Notes under the pieces: generated by a model
Told to the model about the DNA's origin: nothing
Seen by the model: the letters and a program-made list of their open reading frames with translations, nothing else
Databases searched by the model: none
Made by a program: the position numbers and the translations under genes
Shown here: positions 17,592-25,864 of the stretch, piece after piece
How positions within the stretch are numbered: the first letter of the stretch is position 1
How the letters are laid out: every line of letters begins with the position of its first letter
Origin: Sphingobacteriales bacterium 44-61
GTDB lineage: Bacteria; Bacteroidota; Bacteroidia; Chitinophagales; Chitinophagaceae
Reading direction: 5' to 3'
Length of the DNA: 64,000 nt
Assembly: GCA_001898405.1 (NCBI GenBank)
Contig: MKTW01000016.1
Location: forward strand, 1 to 64,000

Positions 17592-18626
17592 ATGAATATC
17601 ATAAGGTCAATAATGATCTGTACCGTTGTTTCAGTTTTAAGTGCTTGCAGCATTCAAAAAGGACAAACTGAACGGGTAACTTTTACCAACCCTTTATTGC
17701 CATCAGGAGCCGATCCTTACAGTTTTTACAAAGACGGATATTATTACTATACGCATACTACTGGAAAAAGCCTGGATTTATGGAAAACGAAAAACATGGC
17801 GGACCTGAAAACCGCACAGCATAAAACTGTGTGGACACCTCAGCCCGGCACGATGTATTCCAAGCAAATATGGGCCCCTCAGATTCATTTTATAAAGGGT
17901 AAATGTTATATGTATTTTGCAGCAAGCGATGGTAATAACAGTAACCATCGTCTGTATGTGGTAGAAAATGAATCAGCTGACCCCATGGAGGGGCAATGGG
18001 TACTTAAAGGCAAGGTCGCGGATGTTACCGACAAATGGGCCATTGATGCCGATGTGTTTGAGCATAAAGAACAACTATACATGATATGGTCCGGTTGGGA
18101 AGGAGATGTGAACGGTCAGCAAAATCTTTATATCGCAAGGATGAAAGATCCATGGACGATAGAAAGTGAAAGAGTGAAAATATCCAGTCCGGAGTATGAG
18201 TGGGAGAAACACGGCATTTTAAGAGAGCCGGAAACACCTGTTGTATATGTCAATGAGGGCCCCCAGTCCTTACGGCATAAAAACAAGCTTTTCATTGTGT
18301 ATTCAGCAAGTGGCTGCTGGACTGATTTTTATACGCTGGGTATGTTATCGATTGAAGCGGATAAGGATCTGCTGAATGCTGCCAACTGGAAAAAATATCA
18401 TGAACCGGTGTTTAAAGCTGCCCCGGAAAATGGCGTATATGCTGCAGGGCACAACTCTTTTTTTAAATCACCGGATGGGAAAGAGGATTGGATATTATAT
18501 CACGCCAATTCACTTCCCGGGCAAGGTTGCGGAGGCCACCGTTCTCCCCGTGCTCAACGATTTACATGGAATAAAGATGGTACGCCGCATTTTGGAAAAC
18601 CGGTGAGTGAAAAAGGAAAACTTTAA
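17592..18626 (+). CDS. Glycoside hydrolase family 43 lipoprotein
   Basis: Five-bladed beta-propeller enzyme, typically an alpha-L-arabinofuranosidase or beta-xylosidase. A lipoprotein signal ends in VLSAC (Cys19), so it is probably anchored in a membrane. The general base Asp is in LLPSGADPYSF, the pKa-modulating Asp in WAIDADVFEH and the general acid Glu in LREPETPVVY; AGHNSFFKSPDG supplies the calcium/active-site histidine region. GCGGHRSPRAQRFTW near the C-terminus is also typical. At 344 aa it is a single catalytic domain without an extra lectin-like module. Probably co-expressed with the GH2 gene just upstream, on the same strand; together they suggest plant or microbial hemicellulose side-chain removal (inference). 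Confidence 0.9.
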   Translation: MNIIRSIMICTVVSVLSACSIQKGQTERVTFTNPLLPSGADPYSFYKDGYYYYTHTTGKSLDLWKTKNMADLKTAQHKTVWTPQPGTMYSKQIWAPQIHFIKGKCYMYFAASDGNNSNHRLYVVENESADPMEGQWVLKGKVADVTDKWAIDADVFEHKEQLYMIWSGWEGDVNGQQNLYIARMKDPWTIESERVKISSPEYEWEKHGILREPETPVVYVNEGPQSLRHKNKLFIVYSASGCWTDFYTLGMLSIEADKDLLNAANWKKYHEPVFKAAPENGVYAAGHNSFFKSPDGKEDWILYHANSLPGQGCGGHRSPRAQRFTWNKDGTPHFGKPVSEKGKL

Positions 18627-18726
18627 TTGCTGACCTGATTCACTCCTTATCCCCCCTTTTGGGTGAGTCCTATTCTTTATTTTCTTAGTAAATTTAGTAC
18701 AGTTCTCCACCTTCAAACTTCAACAC

Positions 18727-20418
18727 ATGAGAACGGTTTCGCCAATAATGGCTTCTATTGCTGCATGCTCCTGCCTGCTTTTTATAACCTGCAAGCAAAA
18801 AAACAATACTCCCGCCAAAGAAGACATCACCGCCCTGCAGCTCAAACGCGGCGCTGTTGTTACCTGCGGACCCCCTAACCAACAATTCGGATCAGTCGCA
18901 TTTGAAAATTCCTGTTCACCAAAAGCAAAAGCTGATTTTGACCTGGCATTAGCACTACTTCATTCATTCGAATACGACGAAGCCGAAAAAGTATTTGCGA
19001 AGATCATTGATGAAGAGCCTGGAACAGCAATTGCTTATTGGGGAGTAGCCATGGCAAATTTTCATCCGCTTTGGTCGCCTCCTACTGGCAGTGAACTGGA
19101 AAAAGGTGCAAAGGCTATTGCCATTGCACAATCGCTTTCCAATAAAACGAAAAGAGAAGCAGATTATATTAATGCTACTGCCCAGTTTTATAAAGACTAT
19201 GATAAAAAGGACCATCGCAGCCGTGCCCTTCTTTTTGAAAAAGCCATGGAAAGGATCCATGCTGATTATCCTAAGGATGAAGAGGCAGCGGTATTTTATG
19301 CACTGGCTTTAAATGGCGCCGCTGATCCGGCCGATAAAACATTCAGCAGGCAAAAAAAAGCCGGTGATATGCTGGCGGCAATGTATTCCGAAAAGACCAA
19401 TCACCCCGGCCTTGTCCACTATATCATTCATAGCTACGATTCTCCGTTGCTGGCTCCGTTGGGCCTCGCTGCTGCAAGAAAGTATGCTTCTGTGGCGCCC
19501 TCTTCTGCTCATGCACAGCACATGCCTTCGCATATTTTTGTCAGGATGGGATATTGGGATGAAGTTATTCAATCCAATACCGTTGCCGCAGAATCTGCAA
19601 GATGTTATGCAGAGAGCACCGGCCTTGAAGGGCATTGGGATGAAGAACTGCATTGCCTGGATTACCTGATATATGCCTACCTGCAAAAAGGAGATAATAC
19701 CAGGGCCAAACAGGAATGGGATTACCTGAAGGATATGAAGAAAATTGAGCCGGTGAATTTTAAAGTAGCGTATGCGTTTGCAGCCATTCCGTCCCGTTAT
19801 GTATTGGAAAATAAAATGTGGAAAGAAGCTGCAACGCTTGAAATAAATCCGATCGGCTTTAGCTGGCAGCAGTATCCATGGCAATCTGCCATCCTTTATT
19901 ACACCAGGGGATTGGGATCTGCCCATGCCGGCAATATCGCTGCAGCAAAAACAGAGCTGGGAAAACTGAAATCCATACAGGACACACTGACCCGTCAAAA
20001 AGATGCGTACAAAGCCAATCTTGTACAGGTGCAGGCAAATACGGTTGAAGCATGGATTCTTTTTAAAGAAGGAAAGACTGCTGATGCGTTGAAGCTGATG
20101 ACGGATGCTGCGGATCTGGAAGACAATACACAGAAAATGGCTGTTACTCCCAGTGAAGTATTACCTGCGCGTGAACTGCTTGGTGATATGCTGCTGCAAT
20201 TGAATGAACCGGCAAAAGCATTACAGGAATACGAAGCCAGTCTCCTGCAACATGCCAACCGGTTTAATGGATTGTATGATGCCGCACTGGCAGCTGAACG
20301 GTCAGGAAATAAGGAAAAAGCAAAATCATATTATCAGCGATTGTTAAGCATTGCTGATCCAAAAGATCAGGAAAGAACTGAGTTGAAAGCGGCCCGGCTC
20401 TACCTCAACAAAATATAA
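18727..20418 (+). CDS. Tetratricopeptide-repeat lipoprotein
   Basis: A 563-aa exported protein with a lipoprotein-like N-terminus (hydrophobic core, LLFITCKQKN with the probable lipid Cys at 22; Thr before Cys is less usual). After the signal come TPR-like helical pairs: FDLALALLHSFEYDEAEKVF (about 75-95), GTAIAYWGVAMANFHPLWSP (about 100-120), and further pairs near 240-330 and 440-560 (EPAKALQEYEASLLQHANRF, RSGNKEKAKSYYQRLLSI). The GVAMANFHPLW pattern recurs in a Bacteroidota family of TPR proteins without known function. It probably acts as a periplasmic scaffold. It is on the same strand as GH43 and cydAB, but 100-bp gaps on both sides argue for a separate transcript. Confidence 0.8.
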   Translation: MRTVSPIMASIAACSCLLFITCKQKNNTPAKEDITALQLKRGAVVTCGPPNQQFGSVAFENSCSPKAKADFDLALALLHSFEYDEAEKVFAKIIDEEPGTAIAYWGVAMANFHPLWSPPTGSELEKGAKAIAIAQSLSNKTKREADYINATAQFYKDYDKKDHRSRALLFEKAMERIHADYPKDEEAAVFYALALNGAADPADKTFSRQKKAGDMLAAMYSEKTNHPGLVHYIIHSYDSPLLAPLGLAAARKYASVAPSSAHAQHMPSHIFVRMGYWDEVIQSNTVAAESARCYAESTGLEGHWDEELHCLDYLIYAYLQKGDNTRAKQEWDYLKDMKKIEPVNFKVAYAFAAIPSRYVLENKMWKEAATLEINPIGFSWQQYPWQSAILYYTRGLGSAHAGNIAAAKTELGKLKSIQDTLTRQKDAYKANLVQVQANTVEAWILFKEGKTADALKLMTDAADLEDNTQKMAVTPSEVLPARELLGDMLLQLNEPAKALQEYEASLLQHANRFNGLYDAALAAERSGNKEKAKSYYQRLLSIADPKDQERTELKAARLYLNKI

Positions 20419-20481
20419 CCCCGTAATTAGGGTATCCGGCATTTTTAATGCATCGTTCTTTTAAATTCAATTCAGCCGCCC

Positions 20482-20489
20482 TATCTTTG
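20482..20489 (+). promoter_or_regulatory. -7 box TATCTTTG upstream of cydA
   Basis: A perfect TAnnTTTG with a TTTT -33-like element at 20459-20462, exactly 19 bp upstream. The predicted start is near 20496, so about 87 nt of leader precede cydA. Confidence 0.6.
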
Positions 20490-20497
20490 CACCGTGT

Positions 20498-20533
20498 ATG
20501 AATAATCACCCTGATCATATTATCAATTCATAA
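20498..20533 (+). CDS. Candidate leader micro-ORF of cydAB (11 aa)
   Basis: ATG at 20498 opens an 11-codon frame, MNNHPDHIINS, ending in TAA at 20531-20533. Its position about 2 nt after the predicted transcription start matches the leaderless starts of other genes in this window. The stop is followed at once by another ATG (TAAATG), whose 19-codon frame runs through the terminator hairpin and past the cydA ATG. Existence of the peptide is inferred from position only. Confidence 0.3.
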   Translation: MNNHPDHIINS

Positions 20534-20538
20534 ATGAA

Positions 20539-20563
20539 AGCGAACAAACGGTTCGCTTTTTTT
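20539..20563 (+). terminator. Intrinsic terminator/attenuator in the cydA leader
   Basis: AGCGAAC (20539-20545) and GTTCGCT (20551-20557) form a 7-bp stem with a 5-nt loop, running directly into seven T residues (20557-20563). It lies between the promoter and the cydA start codon, 20 nt before the ATG at 20583, so it should terminate transcripts unless overridden. Confidence 0.7.
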
Positions 20564-20582
20564 ATGCCTAAAACCGATGGTT

Positions 20583-21965
20583 ATGGATGTTGAAATTCTA
20601 TCCCGCATACAATTTGCCTTCACCATTGCTTTCCATTATATCTATCCTCCTTTAAGTATTGGCCTCGGGCTTACGCTGGTGATCATGGAAGGGATGTATC
20701 TGAAAACGCGTAATCCCATTTATGAAAAAATGACGCGGTTCTGGATCAAAATATTTGCGCTCATTTTTGGTATTGGCGTGGCTACAGGCATCATCATGGA
20801 ATTTGAATTTGGAACCAACTGGGCGGCTTATTCCAAATATGTAGGAGATATTTTTGGCAGTGCGCTGGCGGCAGAAGGAATTTTTGCTTTTGCATTGGAG
20901 AGCGGTTTTCTTGGTATCCTTTTATTTGGATGGAACAGGGTGGGGCCTAAAGTGCATTTCTTTGCTACCGTGATGGTATTCCTTGGCTCGATGTTCAGTG
21001 CCGTATGGATCGTGGTGGCCAATAGCTGGCAGCAAACACCGGCTGGATATCATATTGTGGGGGAAGGGATGAATGCGCGGGCGGAGATCACTGATTTCTG
21101 GGCCATGGTATTCAACCCTTCGAGTGTTGATCGCCTTACACATACATGGTTGGGCGCTTTTCTCGCCGGTTCATTCCTCGTATTAAGTGTGAATGCCTAT
21201 TATATCCTGAAAAAGAAACACCTGGAAATTGCAAAGCCTGCTTTTAAAATAGCATTGACTGTGGCACTCATCAGTTCTTTATGCCAGCTTATTTCAGGAC
21301 ATAGCAGTGCTGATGGAGTGGCAAAGAATCAACCGGCCAAACTGGCTGCTATGGAAGGACATTATGATAGCAGTGCCGCTGCAGATATGTACCTCTTTGG
21401 CTGGGTAAATGATAAGGAACAGAAAACAAGCGGACTGGCCATCCCTGGTGGGCTTTCCTTTCTTGTGCACCAGGACTTCAAAGCGCCGATCACAGGACTG
21501 AATGCTTTTAAACCGGAAGACCGGCCAGGCCAGGTGAATGCTGTTTTCCAGTTTTACCATATCATGATATCAATAGGAATGATCCTGATCGCCCTCACTG
21601 TATATGCATCATGGTTGTGGTGGAGAGGGAAACTGTTTGATAAAAGATGGCTGATGCTGGTGTTTGCCTGGGCCGTTCTTTTGCCACAGATCGGTAACCA
21701 GGTGGGCTGGTTCACTGCAGAAATGGGAAGACAGCCCTGGGTGGTATATGGGCTGCTGCGTACTTCAGATGGATTATCGAAAAATGTGCAGGCACAGCAA
21801 GTTCTTTTTTCTCTGATCCTGTTCACGCTGGTGTATACCATCCTGTTTATCCTGTTCCTTTATCTGCTGAACAAAAAAATTAAACACGGGCCGGTGGATT
21901 ATAACACCAAAGAGGTGATTGATGAAGGAAGTAAAAGAGATAACCCAATTCTTCAACACGGCTAA
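20583..21965 (+). CDS. cydA: Cytochrome bd oxidase subunit I
   Basis: Quinol-oxidising subunit of the high-affinity cytochrome bd oxidase in the inner membrane. Numbered from [10 protein letters not shown] at 20583 (460 aa), the heme ligands match E. coli with an offset of one: His18 in FHYIYPP (b595/d ligand), His187 in LTHTWLGAF and Met381 in [12 protein letters not shown] (b558). The conserved acids Glu98 and Glu106 ([14 protein letters not shown]) of the proton path are present. The Q-loop between about 245 and 310 is of the short type. ATG at 20577 would add two residues (MV) and is less likely. cydB follows 11 bp after the stop. The upstream terminator hairpin implies regulated read-through, as expected for an oxygen-responsive oxidase (inference). 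Confidence 0.96.
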   Translation: MDVEILSRIQFAFTIAFHYIYPPLSIGLGLTLVIMEGMYLKTRNPIYEKMTRFWIKIFALIFGIGVATGIIMEFEFGTNWAAYSKYVGDIFGSALAAEGIFAFALESGFLGILLFGWNRVGPKVHFFATVMVFLGSMFSAVWIVVANSWQQTPAGYHIVGEGMNARAEITDFWAMVFNPSSVDRLTHTWLGAFLAGSFLVLSVNAYYILKKKHLEIAKPAFKIALTVALISSLCQLISGHSSADGVAKNQPAKLAAMEGHYDSSAAADMYLFGWVNDKEQKTSGLAIPGGLSFLVHQDFKAPITGLNAFKPEDRPGQVNAVFQFYHIMISIGMILIALTVYASWLWWRGKLFDKRWLMLVFAWAVLLPQIGNQVGWFTAEMGRQPWVVYGLLRTSDGLSKNVQAQQVLFSLILFTLVYTILFILFLYLLNKKIKHGPVDYNTKEVIDEGSKRDNPILQHG

Positions 21966-21976
21966 AATATTATCAT

Positions 21977-23011
21977 ATGGGCAGTTTTCTCGGTTTGGAT
22001 TACAACGTATGGTGGTTCCTGGTTTTCGGAGCCGTTATATCAGGGTATGCCATCCTGGATGGCTTTGACCTTGGTGCAGGCGCTTTGCATCTTTTCTTAA
22101 AAAAAGAACAAAGCAGGCGCATAGCATTAAATGCTATTGGACCGATCTGGGATGGGAATGAAGTATGGCTGGTAATTGGAGGTGGTGCTTTATTTGCCGG
22201 GTTCCCGGTAGCGTATGCTGCTATCTTCTCAGCATTTTATATCCCCTTTTTTATTTTTCTTATCGGCTTAATATGGCGTGCAGTGGCCATTGAGTTCCGG
22301 AGCAAGGAACCTGGCCGCCTCTGGAGGCTTAGCTGGGATTTTGTGTATTCATTTGCCTGTATTGTGATCGCGCTCTCGTTGGGGTTGATGCTGGGAAATG
22401 TTGCGCTTGGCCTGCCCTTGAATGATCAGAAAGAATTTACCGGCAACTGGCTTAGTTTCTTCAATCCTTTTTCCATCCTGGTAGCGGTCACGACCTTAGC
22501 GCTGTTTATGATGCATGGAGCCATCTACCTTGCCATGAAAACGGAAAACCGTTTATATACCAAACTCACTATCCTTGCCAAAAACTTCACTGTTTTCTTT
22601 GTGATGAGCTTTGCGATCACTACAGTGTATACCCTTCTGTATATCCCGCACCTAAGCGACCGGATCAAATCCAATCCCCAGTTCTTTATCTTCCCTTTGA
22701 TCATGATGCTGGCAATCGCTAATATCCCCCGCATGTTGAATAAAGGAAAATACCGGCATGCATTCGCCAGTTCCTGTGTCACTATTGCCTCATTGCTCAT
22801 TATGGTAGCGATAGAAGTCTTCCCTAACCTGCTATACGCTACCAATGATGCAGCCAACAGCATCACTATTCATAACGCAGTTGCTTCAGAAAAAACAATG
22901 AAGATATTATTGCTGATCGCATTGATAGGAACACCGCTGGTAGCATTGTACACAAGCTTTGTGTTCTGGACGTTCAAGGGGAAAGTAAAGCTAGACGAAA
23001 TGAGCTATTAA
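21977..23011 (+). CDS. cydB: Cytochrome bd oxidase subunit II
   Basis: Structural partner of CydA. The N-terminus has the family signature WFLVFGAVISGYAILDGFDL with GAGALHLF, followed by about eight hydrophobic helices. GPIWDGNEVWLVIGGGALFAGFP (residues about 55-77) is the conserved second landmark, holding the Asp next to the heme-bearing face. At 344 aa it is close to the usual length. Its start is 11 bp after the cydA stop, so the two are one transcript. No cydX-like small ORF or cydCD transporter lies next to it. The long hairpin at 23014-23133 begins 3 bp past its stop and probably ends the transcript. Confidence 0.96.
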   Translation: MGSFLGLDYNVWWFLVFGAVISGYAILDGFDLGAGALHLFLKKEQSRRIALNAIGPIWDGNEVWLVIGGGALFAGFPVAYAAIFSAFYIPFFIFLIGLIWRAVAIEFRSKEPGRLWRLSWDFVYSFACIVIALSLGLMLGNVALGLPLNDQKEFTGNWLSFFNPFSILVAVTTLALFMMHGAIYLAMKTENRLYTKLTILAKNFTVFFVMSFAITTVYTLLYIPHLSDRIKSNPQFFIFPLIMMLAIANIPRMLNKGKYRHAFASSCVTIASLLIMVAIEVFPNLLYATNDAANSITIHNAVASEKTMKILLLIALIGTPLVALYTSFVFWTFKGKVKLDEMSY

Positions 23012-23013
23012 CA

Positions 23014-23133
23014 CGAATGGCGCTAATGAATCCGAATGACGTGAGTTAATAAAGAAGCCGCGAATAGCACGAATTCGTGTCATTCGCGGCTTCTTTATTA
23101 ACTCACGTCATTTGTATAAATTAGCATTATTCG
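23014..23133. repeat. 120-bp inverted repeat (78-bp near-perfect core) between convergent genes
   Basis: The arms 23035-23065 and 23082-23112 are exact reverse complements (31 bp). The 16-bp centre holds a 12-bp palindrome (CACGAATTCGTG, 23068-23079). Outside the core, GCTAAT/ATTAGC and CGAAT/ATTCG pair at symmetrical spacing, extending the symmetry to 23014-23133. It fills the gap between cydB and the DUF983 gene and may act as a bidirectional terminator or be a REP-like element. Confidence 0.9.
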
Positions 23134-23138
23134 CGCTT

Positions 23139-23597
23139 TTACCAGTTGGTGCCCTGATCCAGGTTCAACCTCTCCGATGCATCGCCCGGTTTGGTGTGTT
23201 TCCAGTCCCGGTCATAGCGGACGAACCAGGAGATCCAAAGGCTGCGGCTTAACCGCATCAGCCAGGGTTGGAGAATGATCAGGAAAACGGCATTGATCCC
23301 CATCCAGTAGAAGAAGCGGTTATCATTTACCGACAGGCCGATAAAGACCCACCAGACTATCAGGCTGGCTACGCTCAAAGCGATCGTCAAAGCATAACTT
23401 ACATAGCTGGTGCCATAATAAAAACCTACTTCAATTTCTGTAGGCTGACCACAAACAGTGCAAGTTCGGTTCATGGTCATATTCTTTTTGAGGTTGATAC
23501 TGACTGGATATTTGAAAAGCTTGCCTTGCCTGCATCGGGGGCAGCGGCAACCAAGTGCTGAAACGAAGTACCCCCGGTTTATAGTTTTTTCTGACAT
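23139..23597 (-). CDS. DUF983 family membrane protein with zinc-ribbon motif
   Basis: A 152-aa protein with an N-terminal zinc-ribbon-like pair, CRCPRCRQGKLF (about residues 14-25) and CTVCGQPTEIEVGFYYG (about 42-58), followed by two hydrophobic segments (about 60-85 and 92-112) that should form a membrane hairpin. This layout is characteristic of DUF983, which has no firmly established role. It is the last gene of a minus-strand run murF, TauE/SafE, DUF983, with a 64-bp gap before it, so co-transcription is possible. Confidence 0.85.
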   Translation of the reverse strand: MSEKTINRGYFVSALGCRCPRCRQGKLFKYPVSINLKKNMTMNRTCTVCGQPTEIEVGFYYGTSYVSYALTIALSVASLIVWWVFIGLSVNDNRFFYWMGINAVFLIILQPWLMRLSRSLWISWFVRYDRDWKHTKPGDASERLNLDQGTNW

Positions 23598-23661
23598 CTG
23601 TGAAGGGTAATTTTTTGCAAAGGTCGGCTTTTCATGGCAGAGAACATAAAGAAAAGTTTCC

Positions 23662-24474
23662 TTAAATATGTTCCAGGAATATCTCTTTCACAATGATATA
23701 TATACCCATTATTAGTATAAACCATCCGAATCCCTTTTTTAAGGAAGAGCCAGGGATCCTGTCGGCAAGCCTGCTTCCAATAAGCAGCCCGGCAATGGAT
23801 AAAGCTGTGAAAGAGAGCATTAAGGACCAGTCATACTCAAATTGTTTTAAACTGAAAAGAAAGCCGAATAAGGAGTTGATGGCAATAATCAGAAGGGAAG
23901 TGCCCACCGCTGTTTTCATTGGCAGCTTAAGAAAAATCACCAGTGTTGGAATGATCAGAAAACCACCGCCTGCTCCCAGCAAACCGGTGATAACGCCAAT
24001 AAGCAAGCCCAGCAATAATAATGGAATGGCCTGGTAAGTATGTTCGCTTTCTGCTTCAGCACTCAACCATTCTTCCCTTTGGCTGCTGCGTATCATGGAA
24101 ACGGAAGCTACCAGCATCAGCAGGGCAAAGATCACCATCAGGAACATGGGTTTATGTACCTGTATTTTTCCAATGGAAAATAAATGATCAGGCAATGCAG
24201 GCAGCAAATAATGCCTGGTGAGGAAAATGGAAAAAATAGAAGGGATGCCAAATTCAGTTACTGCTTTAAAATTCACCAGCTTTTTTCCATACGACCTTAA
24301 TCCGCCGATCAAACTGGTAGCGCCTACGATAAACAATGAACTCGTCGTAGCCAGTAGCGGGTTCACCGACATGAGGTATACCAGTACAGGCACCGTGAGA
24401 ATGGAGCCACCACTGCCCACCATTCCCAATGAAATGCCGATGAGTACAGAAGCGAGGTATCCGAGAATTTCCAT
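23662..24474 (-). CDS. Sulfite exporter TauE/SafE family permease
   Basis: A 270-aa integral membrane protein with about eight hydrophobic helices in two related halves. The first half has SVLIGISLGMVGSGGSILTVPVLVYL and the second GLLIGVITGLLGAGGGFLIIPTLV; the repeated G-x-G-G-(S/G) pore motifs are diagnostic for TauE/SafE (formerly DUF81). Family members move organosulfur or sulfite-type anions, but most bacterial members are uncharacterised, so the substrate is unknown. It starts 11 bp after the murF stop on the same strand, implying co-transcription. Confidence 0.88.
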   Translation of the reverse strand: MEILGYLASVLIGISLGMVGSGGSILTVPVLVYLMSVNPLLATTSSLFIVGATSLIGGLRSYGKKLVNFKAVTEFGIPSIFSIFLTRHYLLPALPDHLFSIGKIQVHKPMFLMVIFALLMLVASVSMIRSSQREEWLSAEAESEHTYQAIPLLLLGLLIGVITGLLGAGGGFLIIPTLVIFLKLPMKTAVGTSLLIIAINSLFGFLFSLKQFEYDWSLMLSFTALSIAGLLIGSRLADRIPGSSLKKGFGWFILIMGIYIIVKEIFLEHI

Positions 24475-24485
24475 TATTGTTTTTA

Positions 24486-25790
24486 TTACTCCAGTATTTT
24501 TTCCATTTGCATGCTGCGACTGCCTTTGATAAGTGCATAAGCGTTTTCAAATTTTTGCTCCTGCCACCATTGGCGTGCCTGTGCTGCTTTTTCAAACCGG
24601 AGAAACGGATGCTGGGTTTTCAGGAAATCACCACCTACAAGTACCACTTCTTTCCAGGGGTATTGTTTGATCAGGTCAATAATAGAGATATGCTCCTGCA
24701 GGCTTTCTTCACCTAATTCTGCCATACCTCCCAGCATCAGTATTTTATTATCGGCCTGCAGGCGTGCGAAATTTTCAATGGCCAGTTTCATGCTGCTGGG
24801 GTTGGCATTGTATGCGTCCAGAATGATCTTATTGCTTCCTCTTTCGATCAGTTGCGACCGGCTGTTGGAAGGAATATAATTTTCAATGGCTTTTTTAATC
24901 AGTGCATCAGACACTTTGAAAAGCTTGCCCGCCGTAACAGCAGCAAGCACATTAGGCAGGTTATAATCGCCTACCAGTTGTGTGCCGATGATCTTTTCGT
25001 TGATGCCTTGCTGGATGGCCACTTGCAGAAAAGGATCGCTTTCCCGGATAGTACCGATCACATGTGCATCGCCATGCGTTCCATATTTAATGATACCGCT
25101 GATACCCTTGCTCATTTCATGCAGGTATTCATAGTCCCAGTTTACCAATGCAAAACCATGGGCAAGCGTCCGCAGATAATCAAACAATTCTCCTTTTCCT
25201 TTTCTTACACCTTCAATTCCTCCAAACCCTTCCAGGTGGGCTTTGCCTGCATTGGTGATCAACCCGTGGGTAGGTTGCGCATATTCGCAATAACCGGCTA
25301 TTTCTTTTTGATGATTGGCGCCCATTTCAATCACGGCTATTTCTGCATCCATTTTTATTTTAAGCAGGGTGAGGGGAATGCCGATATGATTATTCAGATT
25401 GCCTTCTGTTGTATACGTTTTGTAAGTAGTGGAAAGCACGGCATGGATCAATTCCTTGGTGGTGGTCTTTCCATTGCTCCCGGTAATGGCCAGGAATGGC
25501 ACCCGTCTGCCATCAGGCAGGTTATTGAATTGCTCGCGATGATGCCGGGCCAGTTGCTGTAATGCTTCCAGCACATCCGCAACAAGAAATGTTTTGCCCG
25601 GTATTTCAAATTCCTTTTCATCGATCACGGCACAGGCTGCGCCGGCTTCAATGGCTTTGGCGGCAAAACTGTTTCCATTAAAATTCCCGCCTTTCAATGC
25701 AAAGAAAATATCGCCTGCTTTCAGCTTCCGTGTATCTGTTTGCACAGATGGATATTGCTGGTAGATCTCGTATAACCGTTCTATTGACAT
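24486..25790 (-). CDS. murF: UDP-N-acetylmuramoyl-tripeptide--D-alanyl-D-alanine ligase
   Basis: Adds D-Ala-D-Ala to the UDP-MurNAc tripeptide, the last cytoplasmic step of peptidoglycan precursor synthesis. The Mur-ligase P-loop is ITGSNGKTTTKE (102-113). The N-terminal UMAG-binding domain has DTRKLKAGDIFFALKG (19-34); VIEMGANHQKEIAGYC is the conserved central segment, and LDAYNANPSSMK and LMLGGMAELGEE mark the C-terminal domain. The 434-aa length is normal. A perfect TAnnTTTG box sits 4 nt before the ATG, so the gene has its own, nearly leaderless, promoter separate from gldJ, whose terminator is just upstream. Confidence 0.96.
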   Translation of the reverse strand: MSIERLYEIYQQYPSVQTDTRKLKAGDIFFALKGGNFNGNSFAAKAIEAGAACAVIDEKEFEIPGKTFLVADVLEALQQLARHHREQFNNLPDGRRVPFLAITGSNGKTTTKELIHAVLSTTYKTYTTEGNLNNHIGIPLTLLKIKMDAEIAVIEMGANHQKEIAGYCEYAQPTHGLITNAGKAHLEGFGGIEGVRKGKGELFDYLRTLAHGFALVNWDYEYLHEMSKGISGIIKYGTHGDAHVIGTIRESDPFLQVAIQQGINEKIIGTQLVGDYNLPNVLAAVTAGKLFKVSDALIKKAIENYIPSNSRSQLIERGSNKIILDAYNANPSSMKLAIENFARLQADNKILMLGGMAELGEESLQEHISIIDLIKQYPWKEVVLVGGDFLKTQHPFLRFEKAAQARQWWQEQKFENAYALIKGSRSMQMEKILE

Positions 25791-25794
25791 ACAA

Positions 25795-25802
25795 CAAAAA
25801 TA
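25795..25802 (-). promoter_or_regulatory. -7 box TATTTTTG of murF
   Basis: A minus-strand TAnnTTTG 4 nt from the murF ATG, implying a nearly leaderless transcript. It lies only about 20 bp after the gldJ terminator stem. Confidence 0.55.
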
Positions 25803-25813
25803 GGTTGGATAGT

Positions 25814-25843
25814 AATAAAAAACCCTCCGTTTTTGCGGAGGGT
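25814..25843 (-). terminator. Intrinsic terminator of gldJ
   Basis: ACCCTCCG (25822-25829) pairs with CGGAGGGT (25836-25843), an 8-bp stem with a 6-nt loop; on the minus strand it is followed by a run of six T residues. It lies 22 bp past the gldJ stop. Confidence 0.85.
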
Positions 25844-25864
25844 CTTAAGCTTATTGAAAGTTGA

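Noticed and set aside
19309-19998. Long antisense frame (229 codons) in the TPR gene
   Set aside because: Codon pattern and composition are those of the complement of a real gene; no recognisable domain.
24852-25562. Long antisense frame (236 codons) in murF
   Set aside because: Opposite strand of a clear, full-length murF; no domain or promoter.
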